From Hevea brasiliensis (lineage: Eukaryota > Streptophyta > Magnoliopsida > Malpighiales > Euphorbiaceae): DNA of 64,000 nucleotides. How positions within the stretch are numbered: position 1 is the stretch's first letter; each line of letters starts with the position of its first letter. The stretch spans positions 72,901,652 to 72,965,651 of the forward strand of contig NC_079496.1 in assembly GCF_030052815.1 (NCBI RefSeq), written 5' to 3'. Positions 1 to 12,272 of the stretch are shown piece after piece. Position numbers and translations under genes: made by a program. The notes beneath the pieces are model-generated. The model saw only the letters and a program-made list of their open reading frames with translations, had not been told where the DNA came from and searched no databases.

Positions 1-824
1 TTGGAATAATTGAAATTAGAATATTTTAATGTTAATTAAAATTTAGTGGAGCACTATGGGGCATTTAAACTCATTAAGGGACATGTGTATGTCCACTAAG
101 CACTTCATCTCCTTCTTCATCTTCTCCATACCGAACTGAAGACTCAAAATTTCCTCCATGGCCAAAACTTCAAAAGCTCCATAACCTCAACCATTTCCAA
201 CTTAAATTCCAAAGCTTACTTCATTAACTTTGATCCCCACATCACAAGGAAAAGATTGGTGGTAATTTGAAGAGGTTTTTATGAAGTATTAGCGAGCTCC
301 ATAAAAGGTTAGTGCTAGTTTCCTTAATTTTCTTAAGTAAAAGTTGTGTTGAGGTTGAGACAAGTTAAATGGTTAAGAAAAATTAAAGAAATGATTGAGT
401 TTTGGCAAACCATAAATTTGGCAACCATGGTGATGAAAGTTGTTTGATTTATTCTCACATGAAATTAATGGGAATTGATGTTAAATGAAGTAATTAGAAG
501 TGCTAGCAAGTAAATTTTATGTGTATGTTAGTTTTAGTGTTGAATTTAGGGGTTTGAAAGGGGAATTTAATACCTTAGCAAACTGCCATTGTTGGCAGCC
601 CTTAAACTCATGAAATTTTGTATGATTTTATGAAATTATTGATGAATTATGGTGGTGTTGAATTGGGGGCAGTAGGTGAAATTGATATGGAGGTGTATGT
701 GTAAGTTAAATGTTGATGTATATTGAACTTGGGTTGAAATAGATGTTGAACATTAATGGTGTACTGTGTGCCTGGAACTCCTGATGTATTCTACCCAAAA
801 TTTCTTTACTGGAATTGTGTTGAA

Positions 825-833
825 TATATATAG
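825..833 (+). promoter_or_regulatory. Candidate TATA box of the A LTR
   Basis: TATATATAG followed by aagtgccatga is kept in both A LTRs (also 43946-43954) and in the family 2 LTRs of M (16775-16783, and as TGTATATAG at 39898-39906). Conservation between two otherwise diverged LTR families suggests a core promoter. No transcript start can be seen, and the distance to the PBS would be long. Confidence 0.35.
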
Positions 834-959
834 AAGTGCCATGAATAAATATTAAAGTATTGGGAGGAGGAGAATTATCAAATTGGGAGTGTGATTTTCA
901 TGTGCAGGTTGTGATTGTTGGCAGTGTATAAGTTAGGTTATAAGTGTAAAGTTGTGACT

Positions 960-982
960 CCAATTGGTACGGGGCCAATTGG
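960..982. other. Paired CCAATTGG motif in LTR
   Basis: Two CCAATTGG octamers (960-967 and 975-982) are separated by 7 nt. Each is self-complementary, and the pair forms a larger inverted repeat. The pair, or a close variant, sits just upstream of the 200-bp module array in most gypsy LTRs here, for example 32571, 40025, 44083 and, on the other strand, 61783. It may be a double CCAAT-box site; function is inferred. Confidence 0.5.
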
Positions 983-1129
983 AGGTGAAACTAGGCACAA
1001 AATGTGCCAACTTTTATATTGGAACCTACCTAAATTCTATCCAGAAAGTGACATGAAAATTGACCAAATCCGGATTGGTGACATTACAAACCTGAAAATT
1101 GACCATTTGACAAGCAGTCAGTAATTTAG

Positions 1130-2010
1130 CCATAACTCACTCAAAACAGGTCTAAATGACTTGAAATTTATACTATGGAAAGCTTAGACATAGAGATACA
1201 ACTCTTATGAAGACACCAAAACCCAAAAATGACCATAAGCAAGTCAAAATGATTGCCAAAGTTGGGTTACAAAAACTGACCGAATTGACTTTAACCTAAA
1301 AATGACCTAAACTTTGCAATATAAGTGCAACTTGACCAGCAATAGTAAAATGACCATAACATGGTCCATAGAACTCCAAATGACATGAAATCAGTCCCAA
1401 ACTTTCAATAAGACATAGATCTACAATATTGGTATTTGACCAAAACCCAAAAATCAAGGGAACTAGGTCAATTAACTTGATTAAATTAGCACACTAAATC
1501 TAGAATTAGCACATTTGACTATAAAATCCAGAAAATTCAAATAAACATATCTCCCACCAGAAGTGTCCAATTTAAATGAGCCATACCAATATGGAAAGCT
1601 AAGAAAGAGACCTAAAACATTGTTTTAGACAACTTCCTCAAATTATAAATGTATAAGGATAGAATTTAAGGTCAAAACCATTGACCTAATTGAGGACCAT
1701 GCCAATATAGGACCTTTGAGTCCAAGTTAACAATTTGTCTATAAAGAATTCTATAAGACTTGAAATATGGTAAGAAAATTTTCTAATTGTCCGTAAGACA
1801 TAGGACAACAAAACTTATGAAGAATGCTAGACCTCAATGTGATTACAAACAGTCCAAATAAATTAGTAAACTCATAACCAAAAATGCCAAAAAAGGAAAC
1901 TAAAACTTAGATTTGACCTAGTTATGGTTAATTGACCATAACTCGAGCTATACAATTGCAAATGAAGTGATTCAAAATGGAAATTAAAGAAGACACAATG
2001 AGAAACAATT
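1130..2010 (+). repeat. Degenerate array of about 200-bp modules inside the A LTR
   Basis: Five diverged copies of a module start near 1130, 1354, 1546, 1737 and 1936. The core reads roughly ccataact, then a partly conserved run with gacctgaaat, then aagacatagagctacaa and, about 90 bp in, aaacccaaaaatgacc. Spacing is 224, 192, 191 and 199 bp. The same modules recur in A's 3' LTR (from 44252) and, fewer in number, in S, M, N, D, E, G and B. The later units are weak by eye. Confidence 0.6.
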
Positions 2011-2223
2011 TAATGAAGAGAAATCTATTAAATTTACACTGTAGCTTGATCCAATGGACCGTAAACATTGGCCATGAAATCTAGAAAATAGCAATAAAAT
2101 ACAATAAGCTTTACAATGAAATTGGTAATATATACCAACACTTAGAGATTATAAAATGTGAAAAATTGGGAATATTAAAATTAATTCAACTAATGTGTAT
2201 TAATGGTTAACATTGTAGGTTGA

Positions 2224-5200
2224 CTAATGATTTACCGTACTTCGCCTGCCAGTAACCCATTAAATATACTACAAGGGATTTTAAAACCATTTTCTTACAT
2301 TTTGGAAGTGGTGAGCATTTTGGTAGAAAATAAAAACATTTAATTGAAGTTTGAAAACTAGTTAAGATTTTTGTCCAATTTTATTTTTCTGCAAATTTTA
2401 TAAAAATTTCGGCAGAGTGACGTCTGTATTTGGGAAAAATAGTTCTTCAAAACCTGTGAAAAACACTTTCAAATAATTAATTTTAACCCCATTTGCAATC
2501 ACCAAACTTCAAATCAACAACAATAGTAACACTTCAATTCAAAATCCAAATTTCAAATCAAGATTTGATATCTCAAAACATTTTATAAACTTATGCACAT
2601 TGCATTTTAAATATTTAATTTACATTCATAAGTTAATTTACAGACGCAAAATCTCAAAAAAAATATTATTATATATTGATTGTACAACTGCTCAATCTAC
2701 CTTAATACATATGACACTAAACCATTTATATCAAAATAATTACAAATGTATTAACAAATACCCATACAAAAATTCTTCAGCTGTGCTCCTCTTTGACTGT
2801 AGCAACTCACTCTGCTGCTATGTCCTTTTCTCTATCTGCGATAGCAAAGAAAGCTATCGCTAAGTATAAAAATACTCAGTGGTGCACAATAAATATAAAA
2901 TGCATAAGATAAAATATTTATGAACAATTCATAATTCAAAAATCTCACAATCACATTTCACAATTTTTCAAATCACAATTATAGCAAATCATAATTTTCA
3001 AAGCTTAATATAACACAAATTTGATCAAACAATTTAATAATTATAGTGTTGCCAATCAATAACACAACTTAGGCCATGACACAAAATTTCCAAACATGCC
3101 GTGTTGTACATCACGAAAAGGCAAACTCACCCCACTAATCGAAATCAATGACGGAGGTGGCTAGCTAGCTCATGAGTACTCATCCAAACTCAACCCTCAG
3201 ACTGGGAAGCTAGAGAGGGAGGAAAGTGTTCAAATATCAAACTCACCCCACAAGTGAGTGAGGAACATATTAATATTGTCATGCCAAATGTGAATTAAAA
3301 ATAATTTAAATCAATTTATTCAAATATTTTATGCAAAACACAATCGATTTCCAAAGTCAAATTTGCATTCCCAAAGTTGCAACACAATAGTTCTCAAAAC
3401 CCATAATTAACACAATAATTTCACAATGCATAACTAAACAAATTTTCTATGAGAAAATGATAAATTAAGATTTATTGTGCACAAACTTAATGTGAGTCGC
3501 CTCTAGGCCTTGACTCAGTTTGCCCTATCCTTTTTCAGGTCTCTTTCAGCTGAAACATGTAATTTATAGTGTTTCAGCATCTTCTCTCACAATAAATCCA
3601 ATAATTAATTCATAAATACTTAATTCTAGCCTAAATATGCCTAAACTAACGTTTTTGGAAATTTTCATTTCGGAGTTACTATTTATGACACTATTCAAGT
3701 CAAAATATTGACTTTCTTATGCTTTAATAGGTATGGAAAATCCAATTATACCAACATACCACATTTTGGTCACCTAACTTGTTGGTTTTGGTCATTTTCT
3801 CAAAACTTAAGTCTTTTAGGCAAAATTGTAAATTTTCAGTTTTGGTGTCCTATTTTTTACTATTCCATTGGTCGTGTTGCTATTAGAATTTGGCCAAGTT
3901 TTCTTCATAAAAATTGTCTTATTGTCTTAAATTTATTTCCCTTTTTGAATCACTCCATTTGGAGTTTTTTAGCTCAAGTTATAGCCATTTGAATCATCGC
4001 TGCCGAATTGGCCTAACCCAGATTTTTTGGGCACCAAATTGGTTCTGGCAGTTTAAGGTCACAAAATTTGGGTGGCCAAATGACTTGGTTAAGCAAACAA
4101 TTTGAGTCTGTGTTCTTCATGAAAGTTGTAGGTCTATGTCTCAGCTTTCTACTAGTAAAATTTTAGGTCATTTGGAAGTGTCTAACCCAAGATATGGCCA
4201 AATGAACAAACACTGTTCATTTAGTCATTTTTGTACAGGGCAGAGCACTCAATTCCAGATTTGGCCAATTTGTTCACTATGCTATGGTCACTTTTTGGGC
4301 ATGATTCCAAAATGAAAAATGTGTCATTTTATATTTAGTTTCATTCCCAATTGGCCTCACACTAATTGGATTGGTAAATTTTCAGTTTTGATCCCTGAAA
4401 GGGACCTTGGTCCTGCTGCCTGCAGAATGCCCATAACCAATCCGAATTTCCACTTGATTCCCACGCTTCCAACATACCACAATTGGTCACATATGACCAT
4501 TTTTCAGCTCAAACAAGATCAAACACATCATTTGACCAATTCTCAAAATTTTGTCTCCCAAACCCTAGGTGCCAAAACCCTAACTCACTTGATTTGTTAC
4601 ATTTAATTGATTCTAAGCATACCAATATCATTTCTCAACTCATTCAAGCTTTCTAACATATTTAATTCAATCAAATACATGCACATCACTCCTCTACATA
4701 GACTGGTTGAAATTTACATATAGTCCTCCAACAATTGCTTTCTTTTCATTTTAGTTAATTTCTAGGTTATTCATACCATAAACACAACTAATAAACTAAA
4801 ATTTCAATTAAAAGAACTAACCTCACTTTGATGTTCAATCTTCAATTTTCTTCTTCTTTTCTTCCTTTTTTTCTTGATCAATATTCTTCTTAAGTGAGGT
4901 TAACAAGGTTTTATGAGGTAATTATGGAGGCTTAGGGTTTAGTGGGGTAAAATCAAGCTTTACCCAAGCTTTAATGGAGGTTTTAAAAATGGAGACGGAG
5001 AGAGAAGGGTAAAGGTTCACAGCAAGGAAGAAGAGTGTTGTTTATTTTTGTTTTTCTCTTTTCTTTTATGTCTCTAATTATCTTAAATTTTGACATAGTC
5101 AACTTTAATTAAATAAATTGCATTTTTTACATCATGTATGATGTCATTTGGATAATGTCATAATTCACATTTCATTTTCTTTTACTTTTCCATTAGTTCT

Positions 5201-5698
5201 TTAATTTAATTCTTGATCCCAAAATTTTCTTTTCTCTGATTTTATTTGACAGTCAGGTCAGGAGTCTGCTCTAGGGGTCAATTAGCCAAATTGCCCCTCG
5301 CCGGTTCGATCCAGTTTGTAAATAATTCAATATTTCTTCTGGATCCCTGACCTAATTTTTTGACCATCTTAACAATTCTTTTTCATGATTTTCTCTCTTC
5401 CACTATGATCGCAATAGTCCTAAGGACTACGGCATCAGATTTTACGGTTCAAAATTTGAGTTTAAATTAACCTCACAGTCATTCCCGAAAAGGTCACCCA
5501 TCGCTGTGACTCTCGGCTCATTTAACCTTTTATGTTCGTTTTTCTTATTTATACTTAACCAATTGACAATTACTGATTATTTGTGTTCAGAGCTTATCTA
5601 ATTGTCTTAGAGATGGTTCTAATCCCCATAATTATCCAGACCGACACTGATCACTGGAATAGTAAAATATACCAGACTATGCAAATAGGGGTGTTACA
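2224..5698 (-). repeat. Element B 3' LTR, outer end missing
   Basis: It matches 8790-12272 throughout and ends gggtgttaca next to the PPT. Compared with the other B LTR it lacks the first 50 or so bases (tgtcacaccctac onward). At the junction both A and B read ctaatga (2224-2230), so the breakpoint lies in a 7-bp microhomology. Open frames such as 2600-2863 and 4319-4606 are LTR sequence and not genes. Confidence 0.88.
2838..2879 (-). other. Tandem hairpin pair in B 3' LTR
   Basis: GCGATAGC and GCTATCGC (2838-2845, 2853-2860) form a perfect 8-bp stem. Directly beside it, 2860-2879 forms a second stem whose single non-Watson-Crick pair is a G-U only when read on the minus strand, the element's sense strand. 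The same two-hairpin layout follows gtgcaccact in the LTRs of both families with other stem sequences. Confidence 0.65.
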
Positions 5699-5719
5699 TT
5701 TCTCCCCTCCCTTAAAAGA
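5699..5719 (-). other. Element B polypurine tract
   Basis: The minus strand reads tcttttaagggaggggagaa directly before the 3' LTR, the expected plus-strand primer of reverse transcription. Confidence 0.8.
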
Positions 5720-5773
5720 AAATTCGTCCTCGAAATTCTACCCATTATCTGTCCTCAATTAGTCATATGTGTT

Positions 5774-5828
5774 ATTTTCTCATGTTTTTCTCACATTTCC
5801 ATATAGCCTCATCGTCGGAATGATGGTC
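5774..5828 (-). pseudogene. Element B chromodomain-tail remnant
   Basis: The minus strand encodes HHSDDEAIWKCEKNMRK, which lines up with the end of M's chromodomain (HHNTEEATWESEETMRQ, near 38389-38440), including the conserved W. It lies about 55 bp before the PPT, where a chromovirus pol ends. Nothing else of pol is recognisable in B. I infer that B's ancestor was a chromovirus that lost most of pol. Confidence 0.65.
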
Positions 5829-7380
5829 TGTAGCACTTTAATTAATAATATTTACATATCGATTGCTCACCTCGTGTACCAAGTTCCTTATGAGCTTTTA
5901 TCATAAGTTAGATTCAAATTCATTTCAATTTTAAAGATGAGCAAATTTGTGTGCTAGTGGATCCACTCTTTCTAGGATCTCATACGATCTTATAGGTAAG
6001 AACTCAATTTTACTCTTTTTTTATCAAATTTCTTGATCATTTGATGCAACCTTTAGTTTAATTTAGAAAATTTTAGTCTTTTCTTGCTGTTGTTTTAGCA
6101 ATTATTTTCCTTTGTAGTCTCTTTTTTTTTTTTTTTTAAATGACCCTGTTGGTCATATATGAACTGCTTATCTCTTTCTTGGCTATAGGTCCATAACCAT
6201 TATCCTACCATCTCCATTTATGACCAAAGTCCATGTGCTATTTTGCACTATCTTGTTTGCTTTTGTTTAACTTATTTCCTTCTTGATAAAATAGTTCGAG
6301 ATATCATTATGCATCTTAAGTAGGTTGTTTGCCTTGGTGGCGATTCCTCATCTAGTGTTTTTCTCATTTCTTACTGTTCTATTTATTTCTCCTTTTTCCA
6401 TTTCACAACTTAACTTTAATTATTTTATTCTTCAATCTTATCCTCTTCCTTAACTTGACTATCGAGTCCTAATTTAGCACTTCTTATCATCCCTAATAAC
6501 TCCACTATACTTCAATATTACTTTGATTTGGTCCTCAAACCATTCTACTCAACACTTTAACTACTATTCATATTTTTTTTTTATTACATTTGCACCAACT
6601 ATTCTAATTTTTACTTCCATATTTTTTTTTTATCTATTGATATTCTATAGCTTATTTTGCACTGATGTGTAGTCATTACTTTCTTTGTACTGAACTATAA
6701 CCTTTCAATATTCTAACTTTAGAGTTTTAAGCCCCAGGTTAGGATTTTCAAACTCTTTTCCAATAAGAAAACTTTATCTTATCATAACTATACCAAAATA
6801 GATGTCGTTTGCAACTATTCTTATTTTTGTGTACTATTAGGCAGTACGTATCTCTACACAATAAATCCCAAGTCAGTACAGTAATCTGCAGTTTACAACA
6901 CAACATCAAGAATACTGTATAGTTACTACAATACATCCCAATAAATCAAACTTCCTCTTATCTTATTTTTTTTAAATCCACTAATATCTTAAACTTATTT
7001 TGATTATGGTATCCACTGACACCTATTAGCAGTAATACCTTTACCCGCATCTAAGGTAGCTATATTACTATAACTTACTTTTAGGTGCTCTTGCTTTACC
7101 TAATTAGGCTTACTAATTAACTTTACAAATTCTTGTGTGCTAGCAAATATTTTTCATTGACAAACTCTTCCAAAATTAATTTTAAAAAGACTAGTCACTA
7201 ACATATCAAAATTGATTTTTCTTTTTTTTTTTTACACATATACATATCTTAGTTAAGAATCGAGAAAATATCAGCAACCACGTTAGAAGTTTCATCCTCG
7301 TCCCTCTGTCACATAGTGTATACTCTAGTTGGAGCATTACCTTGTCCTGGCTGATTCACAGTACTCTGATTTCTAGGTAT
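5829..7380 (-). other. Element B non-coding interior
   Basis: About 1.5 kb of AT-rich sequence with T-runs (6120-6138, 7215-7232) and no convincing protein remnant. Parts match A's interior: the segment around 6700-6725 is the reverse complement of the site in A where M inserted. It replaces the pol region of an autonomous element. Confidence 0.65.
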
Positions 7381-7387
7381 ACTACCC

Positions 7388-8547
7388 CTACCTCTGCCTC
7401 TGCCTCTGCCTCTGCCTCTACCAATTGCTGGTGAACTCTTCGGGGTAGAAACTTAGGCTAATCCTTCTGATGTGGTAAATGATCCATAACGACGTGGACT
7501 TACACAATCTTTAGCAAAATGATCAGTCCCTCCACAATTAAAATATGCTCCTATAGCTCTATAACATACTCCACTATGTAGTTTACCACAAGTCTCACAA
7601 AGTCGATCCGACAGCGTATTTCTACGTGTTTGTTGAGTTTGCTGATCAGATTGGGGTGGTTTTTATCTAGAAGATTTACCTCTACCCGATTCGCGCACGC
7701 TAGATCCTCCAAAATGTTTTCTTTTCCCAGAGCCACTCTCAGTAGCTTGGCCAGTAACCTTTTCAGTTTTCTCTCTCTTTTGTACTCTTTTTCACTACCC
7801 ATTTTGATTCTATCTTTTCTAGTTCTAGGGCTTGTGAAATTAATTCAGAAAAATTCTGGTGTCGGAACCCTACTACTTGCATTCTCAAGTTAGGCCTCAA
7901 CCTAGCTTCAAACCTCTTACACCGGTCTCTAGGGGTGATGACCAAGCTTCCGACATAGTGGCTTAGTCGAGAGAAATCTCACTCATACTCTGCTACAGTT
8001 CTATCCCCTTACTTCAAACTTAAAAACTCTTGCAACTTCATATATACATAAGCATCGGGAACCCTTTTTTGTCAAAATTCCCTCAAAAAGTCTGCCCTTG
8101 TGAGGACTAATTGCTCTACCAGGCTGTGGGGGATGGTCTTCCACCACTCATATGCATCCCCTTGCAGAAGTGATACTGAATATTCGAACTTCAACTCCTC
8201 TAGACGCTACAGTTTTCTAAAAACCCGTTTCATTCTTTCCAACCATTGTTCTACCTCCAGTGAATCCACAGTGCCCTTAAACTCGGTGGCCCCAAATTTC
8301 ATTAATTTTCATATTGCAGAACCGAGGGCTATGGTTGTGCTGCAGGTGCTTGCATCTGAGCATGAGGCGGCACATTTTCCGCCATTTGTTGGAAAAACAC
8401 AGTCATCTGCTATGTAAATTGAGCAGGAAACTACAGTGTTGGAATAAGAGCTGGAGTGGCTGACCCACTCACTTTCTGGAGTGCTGGGGCTTCCTCTTGG
8501 ACCTCAGCCTCGACAGATTGCTCCACGGAATGATCTCCCTCTTCCAT
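7388..8547 (-). pseudogene. Element B gag remnant
   Basis: A Ty3-gypsy Gag on the minus strand. It begins MEEGDHSVEQSVEAEVQEEA at 8547 and is soon broken by stops, near 8440 and again near 8415. A capsid-like segment follows with frameshifts. Two zinc knuckles lie near the end: CETCGKLHSGVC (about 7570-7605) is intact, and FNCGGTDHFAKDC (about 7505-7545) has lost its first Cys, which is Tyr. Downstream, a hexanucleotide repeat encodes Arg-Gly dipeptides. Gag packages the RNA into virus-like particles. This copy cannot make a full protein. A's gag is its closest relative in the window. Confidence 0.75.
7390..7420. repeat. Hexanucleotide repeat (cctctg)n
   Basis: About five copies of cctctg. 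On the gag strand they encode Arg-Gly repeats after the zinc knuckles, an RNA-binding type of tail. Confidence 0.75.
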
Positions 8548-8715
8548 TCCGTTTCTCAAAAATTTCTACTTCCTAAGATCAAACACAAGGAGGTTGACCT
8601 CCATTAGTGCATATTCATGATATAAATATGTCTTATGTATCAATTAAAGACACTTGAACAGTTGTACTTATCAAAGAAATATTCACATACATATTCAAAA
8701 TTCATTGCAAAACCA

Positions 8716-8728
8716 TGCTCTGATACCA
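8716..8728 (-). other. Element B primer-binding site
   Basis: The minus strand reads tggtatcagagca, complementary to the 3' end of initiator tRNA-Met, 7 nt from the 5' LTR end at 8736. Confidence 0.9.
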
Positions 8729-8735
8729 CTAAACA

Positions 8736-11700
8736 TGTCACACCCTACCCCTTAGTAAGATGTAACATGATCCCATAGTACATCTAATGATTTACCATAC
8801 TTCGCCTACCGGTAATCCTTTAAATATACTATAAGGGATTTTAAAACCATTTTCTTACATTTTAGAAGTGGTGAGCATTTTGATAGAAAATGAAAACATT
8901 TAATTGAAGTTTGAAAACTAGTTAAGATTTTTGTCCCATTTTATTTTTCCACAAATTTTATAAAAATTTCAGCAGAGTGCTGTCTGTATTTGGGAAAAAT
9001 AGTTCTTCAAAACCTATGAAAAACACTTCCAAATAATTAATTTCAACCCCATTTGCAACCACCAAACCTCAAATCAACAGCAATAGCAACACTTCAATTC
9101 AAAATCCAAATTTCAAATCAAGAATTGATATCTTAAAACATTTCATAAACTCATGCACATTGCATTTTAAATATTTAATTTACATTCATAAGTTAATTTG
9201 CATACGCAAAATCTCAAAAATAATATTATTATACATTGATTATACAACTGCTCAATCTACCTTAATACATATGACACTAAACCATTTACATCAAAATAAT
9301 TACAAAGGTATTAACAAATACCCGTACAAAAATTCTTCAACTATGCCCCTCTCTGACTGTAACAGCTCACTCTACTGCTATGTCCTTTTCTCTATCTGCG
9401 ATAGCAAAGAAAGCTATCGCTAAGTATAAAAATACTCAATGGTGCACAATAAATATAAAATGCATAAGATAAAACATTTATGAACAATTCATAATTTTAA
9501 AATCTCACAATCACATTTCACAATTTTTCAAATCACAATTATAGCAAATCATAATTTTCAAAGCTTAATATAACAAAAATTTGATCAAACAATTTAATAA
9601 TCATAGTGTTGCCAATCAATAACACAACTTAGGCCATGACACAAAATTTCCAAACATGCCGTGTTGTACACCACGACAAGGCAAACTCACCCACTAATCG
9701 AAATCAATGAGGGAGGTGGCTAGCTAGCTAATGAGTACTCATCCAAACTCACCCCTTAGACTGGGAAGCCAGAGAGGAAGGAAAGTGATCAAATATCAAA
9801 CTCACCCCACAAGTGGAGGAGGAACATATTAATATTCTCATGCCAAGTGTGAATTAAAAACAATTTAAATCAAGTTATTCAAATATTTTATGCAAAACAC
9901 AATCGATTTCCAAAGTCAAATTTCCATTCCCAAAGTGGCAAGACAATAGTTCTCAAAACCCATAATTAACATAATAATTTCACAATGCATAACTGAACAA
10001 ATTTCCTATGAGAAAATGATAAATTAAGGTTTATTGTGCACAAACCTGATGTGAGTCGCCTCTAGGCCTTGACTCAGTTTGCCCTATCCTTTTTCAGGTC
10101 TCTTTCAGTTGAAACACGCAATTTATAGTGTTTCAGTATCTTATTTCACAATAAATCTAATAATTAATTCATAAATACTTAATTCTAGCCCAAATATGCC
10201 TAAACTAACGTTTTTGAAAATTTTCATTTTGGAGTTACTATTCATGACACTATTTAAGTCAAAATATTGACTTTTTATGCTTAATAGGTATGGGAAATCC
10301 AATTATACCCACATACCACATTTTGGTCACCTAACTTGTTGGTTTTGGTCGTTTTCTCAAAACTTAAGTCTTTTAGGCAAAATTACAAATTTTCAATTTT
10401 GGTGTCCTATTTTGTACTGTTCTATTGGTCATGTTGCTGTTAGAATTTGGCCAAGTTTTCTTTATAGAAATTGTTCCTTATTGTCTTAATTTTGTTTCCC
10501 TTTTTGAATCACTCCATTTAGAGTTTTGTAGCTTAGGTTATAGCCGTTTGAATCATGGCTGCTGGATTGGCCTAACCCAGATTTTCTGGGCACCAAAACT
10601 AGTTCTGGCAGTTTAAGGTCACCAAATTTGGGTGGCCAAATGACTTGGTTAAGGACAAAATTTGAGTTTGTGTTCTTTCATAAAAGTTGTAGGTCTATAT
10701 CTCAGCTTTCTACTGGTAACCTTTCAGGTCATTTGGACCTACCTAACCCAAGATATGGCCAAATGAACAAACACTATTCATTTGGTCATTTTGTACAGGG
10801 CAGAGCACTCAATTCCAGATTTGGCCAATTTGTTCACTATGCTATGGTCACTTTTTGGGCATGATTCTTGAATGAAAAATGTGTCATTTTGTATCTAGTT
10901 TCATTCCCAATTTGCCACACACCAATTGGGTAGGTAAATTTTCAGTTTTGGTCCCTAAAAGGGACCTTGGTCCTGCTGCCTACAGAATGCCCATAACCAA
11001 TCAGAATTTCCACTTGATTCCCACACTTCCATCATACCACAATTGGTCACATATGACTATTTTTCAGCTCAAACAAGGTCAAACACACCATTTGACCAAT
11101 TCTCAAAATTTTGTCTCCCAAACCATAGGTGCCAAAAACCCTAACTCACTTGATTTGTTACATTTAATTGATTCCAAGCGTACCAACATCATTTCTCAAC
11201 TCATTCAAGCTTTCTAACATATTTAATTCAATCAAATACATGCAAATCACTCCTCTACATAGGCTGGCTGAAATTTACATATAGTCCTCCAACAATTGTT
11301 TTCTTTTCATTTTAGTTAATTTCTAAGTTATTCATACCACAAACACAACTAATAAACTAAAATTTGAATTAAAAGAACTAACCTCACTTCGATGTTCAAT
11401 CTTCAATTTTCTTCTTCTTTTCTTCCCTTTTTTCTTGATCAATATTCTTCTCAAGTGACGTTAACAAGGTTTTATGAGGTAATTATGGGGGCTTAGGGTT
11501 TAGTGGGGTAAAATCAAGCTTTACCCAAGCTTTAATGGAGGTTTTAAAAATGGAGAGGGAGAGAGAAGGGTGAAGGTTCACAGCAAGGAAGAAGAGCATT
11601 GTTTATTTTTGTTTTTTTCCTTTCTTTTATGTGCCTAATTATTTTAAATTTTGACTTAGTCAACTTTAATTAAATAAATTGCATTTTTTACATAATGTAT

Positions 11701-12272
11701 GATGTCATTTGGATAATGTCATAATTAACGTTTCATTTTCTTTTCCTTTTCCTTTACATTTCCATTAGTTCTTTAATTTAATTCTTGGTCCCAAAATTTT
11801 CTTTTCTCCGATTTTATTTGACAGTCAGGTCAGGAGTCTGCTCTAGGGGTCAGTTGACCAAATTGCCCCTCATCGGTTCAATCCTATTTGCAAATAATTC
11901 AATATTTCTTCCGGATTCCTAACCTAATTATTTGACCGGCTTAACAATTTTTTTTTCGTGATTTTCTCTCTTTCACTGTGTTTACAATAGTCCTAAGGAC
12001 TGCAGCGTCAGATTTTACGGTTCGAAATTTGAGTTTAAATCAACCTCGCAGTTGTTCCGGAGAAGGTCACCCATCGCTGTGACTCTCGACTCATTTAACT
12101 TCTTATGTTCCGTTTTTCTTATTTATACTTAACCAATTGACAATTACTAATTATTTGTGTTCAGAGCTTATCTAATTGTCTTAGACATGGTTCTAATCCC
12201 CATAATTATCCGGACCAACACCGATCACCAGAATAGTAAAATATACCAGACTATGCAAATAGGGGTGTTACA
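8736..12272 (-). repeat. Element B 5' LTR
   Basis: A 3537-bp LTR with complete ends: tgtcacacc at 8736 and gggtgttaca ending at 12272. It aligns with the B 3' LTR along its length. It contains the two-hairpin block (9398-9439), in which the terminal stem pair has become a U-G on the element's sense strand. It also holds modules of the 200-bp array near 10510-10790. Open frames at 9160-9423 and 10879-11217 mirror those of the sister LTR but show no protein homology. Confidence 0.9.

Larger units (their letters stand above)
1..2230 (+). repeat. Element A 5' LTR, left part (truncated by window edge)
   Basis: This stretch aligns base for base, with scattered changes, to 43134-45320 in A's 3' LTR, so it is the same LTR entered about 560 bp after its start. 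It is non-coding; short reading frames here are not conserved. It holds a TATA-like stretch, a CCAATTGG pair and an array of about 200-bp modules. It is cut near 2224-2230 by the reverse-oriented element B and resumes at 12273. Alignment to the 3' LTR is seen directly; family 1 membership follows from the termini of the other copies. Confidence 0.9.
2224..12272 (-). mobile_element. Element B: gag-only (TR-GAG-like) LTR retrotransposon, nested in A
   Basis: This is a nearly complete reverse-oriented element of about 10 kb. It has a 3' LTR (2224-5698), PPT, a 3.0 kb interior, an initiator-Met PBS (8716-8728) and a 5' LTR (8736-12272). Each LTR is longer than the interior. The only coding remnant of size is a broken gag; protease, RT, RNase H and integrase are missing. 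A short chromodomain-tail remnant sits before the PPT. It resembles the class called terminal-repeat retrotransposons with a GAG domain. It is inserted in the 5' LTR of A, which belongs to the same family. The 3' LTR lacks its outer 50 bp or so, and no TSD is visible. Confidence 0.85.

Noticed and set aside
2600..2863. 87-codon frame with a close copy at 9160-9423
   Set aside because: Sits in B's two LTRs, on the strand opposite to B's transcription; it covers the hairpin block and has low-complexity AT-rich composition.
6120..6138. T-run as a possible Pol III terminator or SINE tail
   Set aside because: No A/B box or SINE-like body upstream on either strand; it is one of several T-runs in B's interior.
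10879..11217. 112-codon frame with a relative at 4319-4606
   Set aside because: LTR sequence of B on the antisense strand; the reading frame is not kept beyond LTR similarity and is absent from other family 1 LTRs.
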